From Alphaproteobacteria bacterium (GTDB lineage: Bacteria; Pseudomonadota; Alphaproteobacteria; JAEULC01): a stretch of 7,222 nt of DNA. The stretch covers positions 1 through 7,222 of the forward strand of contig JADZDN010000118.1 of the NCBI GenBank assembly GCA_020851015.1, written 5' to 3'. Position numbers and translations under genes: made by a program. Positions 1-6,753 of the stretch are shown here, piece by piece. Every line of letters starts with the position of its first letter. The stretch's first letter is position 1. Below the pieces are notes generated by a model, which saw only the letters and a list, made by a program, of their open reading frames with translations, ran no database searches and was not told the DNA's origin.

Positions 1-110
1 CGCCGCCTTCGGCGGCTCCTCAGGATGACGCGATTTTGCATCGTTGCCCACATGAACGCGTCATCCTGAGGAGCCGCCGAAGGCGGCGTCTCGAAGGATG
101 AGGAAGTCCG
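1..110. repeat. Palindromic intergenic repeat, copy 1
   Basis: Positions 1-32 and 57-88 are perfect reverse complements (32 bp each) around a 24-nt loop (33-56). Each arm carries its own small hairpin (CCGCC-TTC-GGCGG type) and the shared core CTCCTCAGGATGAC. The right side continues as GTCTCGAAGGATGAGGAA (89-106), and the left side probably continues outside the window. The element ends just before the stop codon of the ogt gene (111-113), so it sits directly downstream of the minus-strand operon and its RNA hairpin could serve as a 3' end or terminator-like structure. No U-tract is seen, so a classic intrinsic terminator is not claimed. Elements with this core are familiar as dispersed repeats in alphaproteobacterial genomes (recalled, not searched). 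A diverged second copy lies at about 3226-3370. No gene is supported here. Confidence 0.85.
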
Positions 111-614
111 TCACGGGGAACTGCCGAACAGCGGCAATTGCGCCGGATCCTCGCGCGGCGGGCGCCAGCCTTCGTGGACCAGCAGCCAGGACTTGGTCTT
201 GACGCCCTTGCCGCCGGAATAGCCGACCATGCGCCCGCCGGCGCCGATCACCCGGTGGCAGGGAATGACGATGGCGATCGGGTTGGAGCCGCAGGCGATG
301 CCCACCGCGCGCGCCACCCCGCCGGTCTCCTCGGCAAGCACGCCATAGGAGCGCGCGTCGCCATAGGGGATGCGCAGCATCGCGTCCCACACCGCGCGGT
401 GGAATGCCGATCCCCGCGGCAGGAGCGGCAGGTCGAAGGCGCGCAGGCGCCGCGCGAAATAGGCATCGAGCTGGCGCGCGGCCTCGGCCAGAAGCGGATC
501 GTCGCGCTCCGCCTCGGCCGCGCCCGCGCCGAAGCCGAGGCTCACGATATGCCCGTCCTCGGCCGCGACGGTCAGCGGCCCCAGCGGCGAGGCGACGTGG
601 CGGCGCAACCTCAT
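111..614 (-). CDS. ogt: Methylated-DNA--protein-cysteine methyltransferase (Ogt type)
   Basis: This 167-aa single-domain O6-alkylguanine-DNA alkyltransferase repairs O6-methylguanine (and related lesions) by irreversibly transferring the alkyl group to its own cysteine. The active site is clear: PCHR at residues 118-121 with acceptor C119, H120, N111 (in the NP pair) and E148 (in HEG), the expected N-C-H-E set. R102 in ARAVG matches the conserved arginine that takes the place of the flipped base. The GYSGG and K-rich segment before LLVHEG is also typical. There is no Ada-type N-terminal zinc/methylphosphotriester domain, so this is Ogt-like rather than Ada. Length is normal for the family. 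The start ATG overlaps the stop of the upstream DUF255 gene by 4 bases (ATGA, 611-614), which implies translational coupling in a two-gene operon. It ends against the palindromic repeat. Sure of family; in vivo substrate range is unknown. Confidence 0.95.
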   Translation of the reverse strand: MRLRRHVASPLGPLTVAAEDGHIVSLGFGAGAAEAERDDPLLAEAARQLDAYFARRLRAFDLPLLPRGSAFHRAVWDAMLRIPYGDARSYGVLAEETGGVARAVGIACGSNPIAIVIPCHRVIGAGGRMVGYSGGKGVKTKSWLLVHEGWRPPREDPAQLPLFGSSP

Positions 615-2656
615 TCGTCCTTCAGCGCCTCGGCCAGCTGCGCAGCGCCGGTCAGCGGCAGCGAGCAGGTCGGGCCCCGGCAGACATAGGCGGCGGGCTT
701 GCCGTCGACCGGCCCCTTGCCGTGCGCGGGATGCTGCGGCGGCAGCGCCGCGCCGTCCGCCACGACGGCGATGACCGCGTTGGGAAGCGCCGCGTCGTAG
801 ACCGCGCGCAGGAGCGACCTGGTCGCTTTCTTGTCGCGCGGCCCGGCCACGACGATCTGCAAGGGCGATTGCAGGAACTCGGCGTTGTTGATCAGCGTCC
901 CGAGCGGAAAGAAGCTGCGCTGCAGGTCGCCGGAGAACAGCGCGACCAGCGCCTCCGCGCGCGCGCGATACGCCTCATGGCCGGTCAGGTGGTAGAGGCG
1001 CGTCAGCACGCCGACCATCGTGCCATTGCCCGACGGCACGGCGTTGTCGCTGGCGGTCTTGGTGCGCGCGATCACGTCGGTGGTGTCGTCGGCGGTGAAG
1101 AAGTATCCGCCCGCCTGCGTGTCCCAGTAGTGCCGGTCGATGACCTCGACCCAGGCACGGGCCTGCGCGAGGTAGGCGTCCTCCCCGGTCGCCTCGAACA
1201 GCGCCAGGGCGGCGCGGATCATGTTGGCATAGTCGTCGAGCGTCGCGGGATGCGCCAGCCGGCCCTTGCGCCAGGCGTGGCGAAGGCGGCCGTTCTCGGT
1301 CATCGAATCCCGCACGAAGGCGAACGCGCCACGCGCCAGCGCCAGCCAGTCCTTGCGGTCGAACACCAGCGATGCGCGGCCGAGCGCCGCGATCATCAGC
1401 CCGTTCCAGTCCGCCAGCACCTTGTCGTCGAGGCCGGGCGGGATGCGCTTGGCCCGCGCGTCGAACAGGATCTTGCGGCACTTGGCCAGCACGGCTTCCT
1501 GCGCCGGGTCGGGCATCTCCGGGTTGGCGCGGCGGTTGAGGATCGTGTGGCCTTCCCAGTTGCCCGCCGGCGTCACGTCGTAGAATCGCTTGAACAGCGG
1601 CGCGTCGTCGCCAAGCAGCGCGTCGATCTCGGCCTCGGTCCAGACGTAGAACTTGCCTTCCTCGCCCTCGCTGTCGGCGTCGATGGTGGCGGAGAATCCG
1701 CCGCCGCCGTTGGCGCCCAATGGCGCCAAGGGGGGCGCGGCCATCTCGCGCTCGACCCAGGCGATCGTCTCGGCCACGCGCGTGGCATAGAGCGGATCGC
1801 GCGTGCCCTGCCAGACCTGGGTCAACAGCTCCACCAGCGCGGCATTGTCGTACAGCATCTTCTCGAAATGCGGCGCCAGCCAGCGCTCGTCGGTCGAATA
1901 CCGCGCGAAGCCGCCGCCGAGATGGTCGTAGATGCCGCCCTGGCACATGGCGGTCAGCGTCGTGGCGACCGCGTCGCGATAGGGCGCGTGGCCCGAGCGG
2001 CGATAGGCCCGCCACAGCAGCTCGAAAATGCCGGCCTGCGGGAATTTCGGCGCGCCGCCGATGCCGCCGTGATGGGGATCGACCTCGCGCAGCAGCCGCT
2101 CGGCGATGCGGTCTATCATGCCGATCGGGATGCCCGCGCCGCCGCTGGGGCGCGACAGCTTGCCCAGCGCGTCGCCGATCGCGGCGACGTTCTTGGTCAC
2201 GCGCTCGGGCTCGGCGCGATAGACCTTGGCGACCGCGCGCAGCAGGTCGGGGAAGCCCGGCCGGCCATAGCGCGGCGTCGCCGGGAAATACGTGCCGCCC
2301 CAGAACGGCTCGCCCTTGGGCGTCAGGAACATCGTCAGCGGCCAGCCGCCCTGCTCGCCCAGCAGCGCCAGGGCGGTCTGGTAGATCGTGTCGAGGTCCG
2401 GCCGCTCCTCGCGGTCGACCTTGATGTTGACGAAAAGCTCGTTCATCAGCGCCGCAATGGCGTCGTTCTCGAAGCTCTCGTGCGCCATGACGTGGCACCA
2501 GTGGCAGGCGGCATAGCCGATCGACAGCAGAATCGGCTTGTCCTTCGCGCGCGCCTCTTCCAGCGCCGCGTCGTTCCAGCCATGCCAATGCACCGGATTG
2601 TCCGCGTGCTGCAGCAGATAGGGGCTGGTTTCCTGGCCGAGCAGGTTGCGCGACAT
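611..2656 (-). CDS. Thioredoxin domain-containing DUF255 protein (YyaL / SSP411 family)
   Basis: A 681-aa protein of the DUF255 family (bacterial YyaL; mammalian SPATA20/SSP411). Residues about 1-165 form a thioredoxin-like domain: the family opening ETSPYLLQHADNPVHW (9-24), a CHWC redox motif at 51-54, VDREERPDLD (80-89) and GGWP (103-106). Residues about 180-600 resemble the six-hairpin (alpha/alpha) barrel seen in glycosidase-like proteins, with GGIYDHLGGGFARYS (240-254), PHFEKMLYDNA (262-272), DADSEGEEGKFYVW (326-339) and DDKVLADWNGLM (410-421). The C-terminus has the usual YVCRGPTCSLP. Length is normal. Family members are largely uncharacterised, with proposed redox or sugar-epimerase-like roles, so I claim no reaction. 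ATG at 2656 is preceded by AAGGG about 6 nt upstream and starts at the conserved family N-terminus. No signal peptide, so probably cytosolic. Oddity: an extra Pro/Gly-rich stretch near residues 307-320, encoded by a perfect DNA hairpin. First gene of the operon with ogt. Confidence 0.93.
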   Translation of the reverse strand: MSRNLLGQETSPYLLQHADNPVHWHGWNDAALEEARAKDKPILLSIGYAACHWCHVMAHESFENDAIAALMNELFVNIKVDREERPDLDTIYQTALALLGEQGGWPLTMFLTPKGEPFWGGTYFPATPRYGRPGFPDLLRAVAKVYRAEPERVTKNVAAIGDALGKLSRPSGGAGIPIGMIDRIAERLLREVDPHHGGIGGAPKFPQAGIFELLWRAYRRSGHAPYRDAVATTLTAMCQGGIYDHLGGGFARYSTDERWLAPHFEKMLYDNAALVELLTQVWQGTRDPLYATRVAETIAWVEREMAAPPLAPLGANGGGGFSATIDADSEGEEGKFYVWTEAEIDALLGDDAPLFKRFYDVTPAGNWEGHTILNRRANPEMPDPAQEAVLAKCRKILFDARAKRIPPGLDDKVLADWNGLMIAALGRASLVFDRKDWLALARGAFAFVRDSMTENGRLRHAWRKGRLAHPATLDDYANMIRAALALFEATGEDAYLAQARAWVEVIDRHYWDTQAGGYFFTADDTTDVIARTKTASDNAVPSGNGTMVGVLTRLYHLTGHEAYRARAEALVALFSGDLQRSFFPLGTLINNAEFLQSPLQIVVAGPRDKKATRSLLRAVYDAALPNAVIAVVADGAALPPQHPAHGKGPVDGKPAAYVCRGPTCSLPLTGAAQLAEALKDE
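1710..1729. repeat. Small perfect inverted repeat inside the DUF255 gene
   Basis: TTGGCGCC (1710-1717), a CAAT loop (1718-1721) and GGCGCCAA (1722-1729) form a perfect 8-bp stem. It lies in codons for the stretch APLGAN (about residues 311-316). Family members, as I recall them, usually run straight from the helix ending in REM to GGF, so this stretch looks like a short insertion. It is directly visible as a repeat; its origin is inferred. Confidence 0.5.
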
Positions 2657-2808
2657 GCGTGCCCTTGGAGTGGAGCGCAGCGGGAACGCGCCGTTGCGGC
2701 GCGGGGTTGCCGACGTATAGTCTTATCGGCGCGACCGGTACTCAACCCTGAATTCACTGTGGTCATCGGACGCGCGATCCGCGTTTTCCGACGAGAGGTT
2801 CATTGCCC
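2657..2808. promoter_or_regulatory. Divergent intergenic region between the DUF255-ogt operon and the ferredoxin gene
   Basis: These 152 bp separate two divergently read genes and must contain both promoters. On the plus strand the best candidate is TTGCGG (2694-2699), a 16-nt spacer and TATAGT (2716-2721), a good -10 with a weak -35. That would start transcription near 2728 and leave a leader of about 80 nt. On the minus strand a TTGAGT-like -35 is visible, but no convincing -10 lies at the right distance. The ferredoxin ribosome binding site (GAGAGG, 2793-2798) is at the right end. Codon-like GC bias is absent across 2710-2770, consistent with a real intergenic region. Confidence 0.4.
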
Positions 2809-3189
2809 GTGGATAGTGTGAGCGACCGCCCGTCCAAGCCCGCGGCCGATCCGGCGCCGTTCTACAGCCGCCACGTGTTCTGCTGCACGAACGAGCGCCC
2901 GGCCGGCCATCCCCGGGGTTGCTGCAAGGCCAAGGACGCCGAGAAGCTGCGAAACTACCTGAAGGCCCGCGCCAAGGAGGCGGGGCTCGACGACGTGCGC
3001 ATCAATACCGCCGGGTGCCTCGACCGCTGCGAGCTGGGGCCGACGATGGTGATCTATCCCGAGGGCGTCTGGTACAGCTATCGCTCGCAGGCCGACATGG
3101 ACGAGATCCTGCAAACCCATCTGCTGGGCGGCGGGCGCGTCGAGCGGCTGATGCTCACTCCCGACCAGAAGCCGCCGGCCAAGGGCTGA
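2809..3189 (+). CDS. Thioredoxin-like [2Fe-2S] ferredoxin
   Basis: A 126-aa (2Fe-2S) ferredoxin domain protein of the thioredoxin-like type (COG3411-like family), presumed to carry one [2Fe-2S] cluster and transfer electrons in the cytosol. Cluster ligands are best read as C26-x12-C39-x30-C70-x3-C74, within HVFCCTNERPAGHPRGCC and AGCLDRCELGPTMVIYPEGVWY. Two extra neighbouring cysteines (C25, C38) make CC pairs. Family length is about 100-130 aa. Start choice: GTG at 2809 lies 10 nt after GAGAGG (2793-2798), while an in-frame TTG at 2803 lies only 4 nt after it. GTG is preferred, but TTG (two more residues) remains possible, and a third GTG at 2818 is poorly spaced. It reads away from the DUF255-ogt operon and is followed by the second palindromic repeat. 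The redox partner is unknown; nothing in the window names it. Confidence 0.9.
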   Translation: MDSVSDRPSKPAADPAPFYSRHVFCCTNERPAGHPRGCCKAKDAEKLRNYLKARAKEAGLDDVRINTAGCLDRCELGPTMVIYPEGVWYSYRSQADMDEILQTHLLGGGRVERLMLTPDQKPPAKG

Positions 3190-3225
3190 AACATCGCGAA
3201 ACTCCGGCATTCGGCTGCGCGGCGG

Positions 3226-3370
3226 GTCATCCTTCGAGACGCGCCCGTTGGACGCTCCTCAGGATGACACGTTTCATTTGGTCCAAATCTATCGCGTCAT
3301 CCTGAGAGGCTGCGAAGCAGCCGTCTCGCCCCTCGCGATGCCGCCTTGCGCCTCGGGAGATGAGGAAATC
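3226..3370. repeat. Palindromic intergenic repeat, copy 2 (diverged)
   Basis: This element has the same building blocks and orientation as the one at 1-110. GTCATCCTTCGAGACG (3226-3241) forms the outer left arm. CTCAGGATGAC (3258-3268) pairs perfectly with GTCATCCTGAG (3296-3306) around a 27-nt loop. A short inner hairpin, GGCTGC-GAA-GCAGCC (3308-3322), is followed by CGTCTCG, and the outer right arm resumes only as GATGAGGAAATCC (3359-3371). Compared with copy 1, about 25-30 bases separate the CGTCTCG and GATGAGG parts, so the outer stem is broken. It occupies most of the 242-bp gap between the ferredoxin and mnmE and may form the 3' end of the ferredoxin mRNA. No gene is supported here. Confidence 0.75.
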
Positions 3371-3392
3371 CTGTCGCCGGTCAGCCGAACGG

Positions 3393-3422
3393 CCGACACG
3401 CAAGCGCGGACTGTGCTTTAGT
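3393..3422 (+). promoter_or_regulatory. Weak candidate promoter for mnmE
   Basis: CCGACA (3393-3398), an 18-nt spacer and TTTAGT (3417-3422) match the sigma-70 type consensus at four positions in each box. The -10 ends 9 nt before the mnmE ATG, and no Shine-Dalgarno sequence lies in between, so a start here would give an almost leaderless message. Matches this weak occur by chance. Confidence 0.25.
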
Positions 3423-3431
3423 GCGGCCGCA

Positions 3432-4763
3432 ATGGACGACACGATCTTTGCCCTCTCCAGCGGGCGCGGCCGCGCGGGCGTCGCGGTGCTGCGCGTGTCG
3501 GGGCCGGCGGCGCCCGACGCACTGCGCCGTTTAACGAAGCCGGAGCTGCCCGCGCCCCGTCACGCGGCGCTTCGCGTGCTGCGCGATCCCCTCACCGGCG
3601 AAACCCTCGACCAGGCGCTGGTGCTGCTGTTCGCGGCGCCGCGCAGCGAGACCGGCGAGGACATGGTCGAGCTGCACCTGCATGGCGGGCCGGCGGTGAT
3701 CGCCGGCGTTGCCGAGGCGCTGGCCGCCATGCCGGGGCTGCGGCCGGCGGAGCCGGGCGAGTTCACGCGCCGCGCCTTCTTGAACGGGAAGCTGGACCTG
3801 ACCGCCGTGGAAGGATTGGCCGACCTGGTCGCCGCCGAAACCGCCGCGCAACGCCGCCAGGCGCTCGCGCAGATGGACGGCGCCCTGGCGCGGCTCTACG
3901 AGGATTGGCGGTCGCGCCTGGTCAAGGCCCTGGCCCTGGTCGAGGCGGGGATCGACTTCGCCGACGAAGAAGTGCCGGCGGATGTCGTCGCAGCCGGCCG
4001 TGCCGCGGCGCTGGCGCTGGAAGCGGAAATCCGCGCCCATCTCGCCGACCGGCACCGGGGGGAACGGCTGCGCGACGGCGTCTCGGTCGCCATCCTGGGC
4101 CCGCCGAATGCGGGAAAATCTACTTTTCTCAATAGGTTGGCCAGGCGTGACGCGGCCATCGTGTCGCCCGAGGCGGGCACCACCCGCGACGTCATCGACA
4201 TCGACATCGACCTCGAGGGCTACCCGGTGCGGATCGCCGACACGGCTGGCCTGCGCGCCCCGGCGGGTGCCGTCGAGGCGGAGGGCGTCCGCCGGGCACA
4301 TCGGCGGGCCGGCAGCGCGGACTTGGTGGTCGTCGTCCTGGACGCCACGACCTGGCCTGAAATCGACCCCGTGGTCCGCCAGGCCTGTGCCGGCAACGCC
4401 CTGGTCCTGCTGAACAAGATAGATCTGCGCGCGCCGCCCGGGCCGCTCGCGGTGGATGGCCGGCCAGTCCATTGCTTGTCGCTGGCGACCGGCGAAGGTT
4501 TCCCCGCGGCCCGCCAGGCCCTGGCGGGGTTGGTCCGGGACCTGACGGACAGCGGCGGATCCCCGGTTCTGACCCGCGCCCGCCATCGGGCCGCGTTGGA
4601 ATCCGCGGTGGAAGCCTTGGCTAGGGTCGATTCGGCAGGGGCGGCCGAACTGATCGCGGAAGACATCCGACTTGCCGCCCGCGCCTTGGGCCGCATTACC
4701 GGCCGGGTGGATGTCGAGGACGTACTGGACGTCATTTTCCGCGAGTTCTGTATCGGAAAATAG
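3432..4763 (+). CDS. mnmE: tRNA modification GTPase MnmE (TrmE)
   Basis: A 443-aa GTPase that works with MnmG to install the carboxymethylaminomethyl (or aminomethyl) group at C5 of the wobble uridine U34 in certain tRNAs. The N-terminal tetrahydrofolate-binding/dimerisation domain covers about residues 1-115 (DTIFALSSGRGRAGVAVLRVSG; HLHGGPAV; EPGEFTRRAFLNGKLDLT), followed by a helical domain split by the G domain (about 216-375). GTPase motifs: P-loop GPPNAGKST (223-231) with K-loop N226, TTRD (250-253), DTAGLR (270-275), NKID (328-331), and E282 at the position of the catalytic glutamate of the E. coli enzyme. The C-terminus is the hallmark CIGK with C440. The ATG at 3432 was chosen because MDDTIFA is the family start; an upstream in-frame ATG (3360) would add 24 unrelated residues from the repeat. 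No clear Shine-Dalgarno. Unusual AT-rich codons cover 4113-4139 at the P-loop. Confidence 0.97.
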   Translation: MDDTIFALSSGRGRAGVAVLRVSGPAAPDALRRLTKPELPAPRHAALRVLRDPLTGETLDQALVLLFAAPRSETGEDMVELHLHGGPAVIAGVAEALAAMPGLRPAEPGEFTRRAFLNGKLDLTAVEGLADLVAAETAAQRRQALAQMDGALARLYEDWRSRLVKALALVEAGIDFADEEVPADVVAAGRAAALALEAEIRAHLADRHRGERLRDGVSVAILGPPNAGKSTFLNRLARRDAAIVSPEAGTTRDVIDIDIDLEGYPVRIADTAGLRAPAGAVEAEGVRRAHRRAGSADLVVVVLDATTWPEIDPVVRQACAGNALVLLNKIDLRAPPGPLAVDGRPVHCLSLATGEGFPAARQALAGLVRDLTDSGGSPVLTRARHRAALESAVEALARVDSAGAAELIAEDIRLAARALGRITGRVDVEDVLDVIFREFCIGK

Positions 4764-4812
4764 CCAGTTTGGTCAGACGTTCACCGTACGCCTACCATAT
4801 ATAGTATGTACA

Positions 4813-4828
4813 TGTTTCACGTGAAACA
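4813..4828. other. parS site 1 (ParB-binding centromere-like site), intergenic
   Basis: TGTTTCACGTGAAACA is a perfect 16-bp palindrome (18 bp with the flanking A and T, 4812-4829) and matches the widely conserved bacterial chromosomal parS consensus exactly. ParB (Spo0J) loads at such sites, spreads as a CTP-dependent clamp and, with ParA, drives origin segregation. The site lies between mnmE and mnmG, 15 bp upstream of the mnmG -35 box. A second identical site is at 6802-6817. Confidence 0.93.
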
Positions 4829-4843
4829 TTGCCACGCGCGGCT

Positions 4844-4872
4844 TTGACAGGGCCAGGCGCGCACCCTAAATT
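4844..4872 (+). promoter_or_regulatory. mnmG promoter, placed for a leaderless transcript
   Basis: A perfect -35 TTGACA (4844-4849), an exact 17-nt spacer and TAAATT (4867-4872, 4 of 6 matches) form a good sigma-70 type promoter. Only six bases (4873-4878) separate the -10 from the mnmG ATG, so the expected start of transcription is at or within about one base of the A of the ATG. No Shine-Dalgarno precedes the ATG, which agrees with a leaderless message. ParB bound at 4813-4828 would sit just upstream of RNA polymerase. Confidence 0.6.
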
Positions 4873-4878
4873 CGCCCG

Positions 4879-6753
4879 ATGGATCAATGGGATGTCATCG
4901 TTGTCGGCGGCGGCCATGCCGGTTGCGAGGCGGCTTCTGCCGCTGCTCGGGCCGGCGCCCGGACCCTTCTGCTGACCCATAAGATGGAAACCATTGGCGA
5001 AATGTCCTGCAACCCGGCGATCGGTGGCCTCGGGAAAGGACATCTGGTCCGCGAGATCGACGCCTTGGATGGCGTCATGGCCAGGGCGATCGACCGGGCC
5101 GGCATTCAGTTCCGGGTTCTGAACCGGAGCAAGGGTCCGGCTGTCCGGGGTCCGCGCGCCCAGGCCGACCGAAAACTATACCGCGAGGCCATGCAGGCGA
5201 TCCTGGCCGAGCAGCCCGGGTTGACAATCCGAGCGGGCGCGGTCGACGACCTTCGCCTCGGTGCCGATGGGCGGGTCTCGGGTGTCGTGCTGGCCAGCGG
5301 GGAAAGCCTTCGCGCGGGCGCCGTCGTCCTCACGACCGGGACGTTTCTGCGCGGGGTCATCCATATCGGCGCGGAGAGGACCGCGGCAGGCCGGGTCGGC
5401 GAGGCACCCTCGATCGGCCTGGCGGACATGCTTCGCCGCGCCGGGTTCCGCCTCGGTCGGCTCAAGACCGGGACGCCGCCGCGGCTGGATGGCCGGTCGA
5501 TCGATTGGCGCGGCTTGCAGGCTCAGCCGGGCGACTCCCCGCCCCCGCCATTTTCCTTCCTGACCCGGCGGATCGACACGCCCCAGATCGACTGCGGCAT
5601 CACCGAAACGACGCCGGCGACCCATGCGGTCATCCGGGCGAATCTCCACCGCGCACCGATGTATTCCGGCCAGATCGAGTCCGCGGGGCCGCGCTATTGT
5701 CCTTCGATCGAAGACAAGGTCGTCCGCTTCGCCGATCGCCAGCGCCACCAGATTTTCCTGGAGCCAGAGGGGCTGGACGATCACACGGTCTACCCGAACG
5801 GAATCTCGACCTCCTTGCCCGCCGAGGTTCAGCGCGAGCTGGTGCGGACGATCCCCGGGCTGGAGCGCGCGGAAATCATCCGACCGGGATACGCGATCGA
5901 ATACGATTTCGTCGACCCGCGCGAACTGACGGGCTGGCTGGAGACCAAGCGCATCAAAGGCCTGTTCTTCGCCGGCCAGATCAACGGGACGACCGGCTAC
6001 GAGGAAGCCGCCGGCCAGGGCATCCTGGCGGGGGTCAATGCCGCCCGGCGCTGCGGCGGCTCGACGCCGATCATGATCGACCGGGCCACGGCCTATATCG
6101 GCGTGATGGTCGACGACCTGGCCACGCTAGGGACGGCCGAGCCATACCGGATGTTCACGTCCCGGGCGGAATACCGGCTGCTGCTTCGCGCCGACAATGC
6201 GGACCAGCGCCTGACCGGGCTGGGCATCGAGGCGGGTTGCGTCGGCCCGGTCCGACGGACGGCGTTCGAGCGGAAGATGGCGGCCTTGCTGGAAGCGCGG
6301 AATCTCCTCACCCGCTTGAACGCCACGCCCGGAACGCTTCGCGCCCACGACCTGCCGGCGCCGCGGGACGGCGCGCCGCGGTCGGCGAGCGATCTCCTGG
6401 CCTATCCGGGAGTCGATCTGCCGCGCCTCGCCCGGCTTTGGCCGGAGTTGACGACGATTCCGCCCGTAATCGCCGAGCAGCTGGAGATCGACGGCCAGTA
6501 CGCCGGCTACCTGGAACGCCAGGAAGCCGACATCCGCGCCTTTCGCCGCGAGGAGGAATTGACGATCCCGGTCGCGACCGACTTCGCGTCAATCGGCGGC
6601 TTGTCGGCCGAGGCGCGCACCAAGCTGACAGCGGCCCGGCCGGCGACGCTCGGCGCGGCTTCCCGGATTCCCGGCATGACGCCCGCCGCCTTGGTGGCTT
6701 TGCTCCGCCACGTGCAGCGCCGGCCAGCACCCTTGCCGAAAATCGATGCCTGA
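4879..6753 (+). CDS. mnmG: tRNA uridine-5-carboxymethylaminomethyl modification enzyme MnmG (GidA)
   Basis: A 624-aa FAD-dependent partner of MnmE in tRNA U34 modification; full length for the family. The N-terminal Rossmann dinucleotide fold shows [14 protein letters not shown] (6-19). Family hallmarks are [20 protein letters not shown] (42-61) with C44, the signature [15 protein letters not shown] (270-284) with C274 (the second conserved cysteine), and [17 protein letters not shown] (365-381). The [20 protein letters not shown] block (423-442) and the helical C-terminal domain that contacts MnmE and tRNA are present. The ATG at 4879 begins the conserved N-terminus ([12 protein letters not shown]) and is only six bases after the -10 box. 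The stop overlaps the rsmG start by 8 bases, suggesting coupled translation. Flanked by parS sites on both sides. No frameshift or missing residue seen. Confidence 0.98.
   Translation: MDQWDVIVVGGGHAGCEAASAAARAGARTLLLTHKMETIGEMSCNPAIGGLGKGHLVREIDALDGVMARAIDRAGIQFRVLNRSKGPAVRGPRAQADRKLYREAMQAILAEQPGLTIRAGAVDDLRLGADGRVSGVVLASGESLRAGAVVLTTGTFLRGVIHIGAERTAAGRVGEAPSIGLADMLRRAGFRLGRLKTGTPPRLDGRSIDWRGLQAQPGDSPPPPFSFLTRRIDTPQIDCGITETTPATHAVIRANLHRAPMYSGQIESAGPRYCPSIEDKVVRFADRQRHQIFLEPEGLDDHTVYPNGISTSLPAEVQRELVRTIPGLERAEIIRPGYAIEYDFVDPRELTGWLETKRIKGLFFAGQINGTTGYEEAAGQGILAGVNAARRCGGSTPIMIDRATAYIGVMVDDLATLGTAEPYRMFTSRAEYRLLLRADNADQRLTGLGIEAGCVGPVRRTAFERKMAALLEARNLLTRLNATPGTLRAHDLPAPRDGAPRSASDLLAYPGVDLPRLARLWPELTTIPPVIAEQLEIDGQYAGYLERQEADIRAFRREEELTIPVATDFASIGGLSAEARTKLTAARPATLGAASRIPGMTPAALVALLRHVQRRPAPLPKIDA

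Larger units (their letters stand above)
4764..4878. promoter_or_regulatory. mnmE-mnmG intergenic region
   Basis: This 115-bp gap has an AT-rich patch (ATATATAGTATGTACAT, about 4797-4813), a perfect parS (4813-4828) and a strong mnmG promoter (4844-4872). The patch includes a TATAGT (4800-4805) that could be a -10, but no matching -35 lies at the right distance. No intrinsic terminator is seen after mnmE, so some read-through into mnmG is likely in addition to initiation here. Confidence 0.6.

Noticed and set aside
975..2588. 537-aa minus-strand open frame overlapping the DUF255 gene
   Set aside because: A shifted-frame shadow of the same strand; arginine-rich with no recognisable domain.
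404..2821. 805-aa open frame on the plus strand opposite the DUF255 and ogt genes
   Set aside because: It is antisense to two clearly recognisable genes, is extremely rich in Arg/Ala/Gly/Val without any family motif, and is explained by high GC content producing few stop codons.
3360..3431. Upstream in-frame ATG giving mnmE 24 extra residues
   Set aside because: The extra residues come from the repeat element and do not resemble the MnmE N-terminus; MDDTIFA at 3432 fits the family start.
4764..4878. Origin of replication (DnaA-box cluster) in the AT-rich mnmE-mnmG gap
   Set aside because: No TTATNCACA-type DnaA boxes are visible; the AT-rich patch is short and better explained by promoter and parS.
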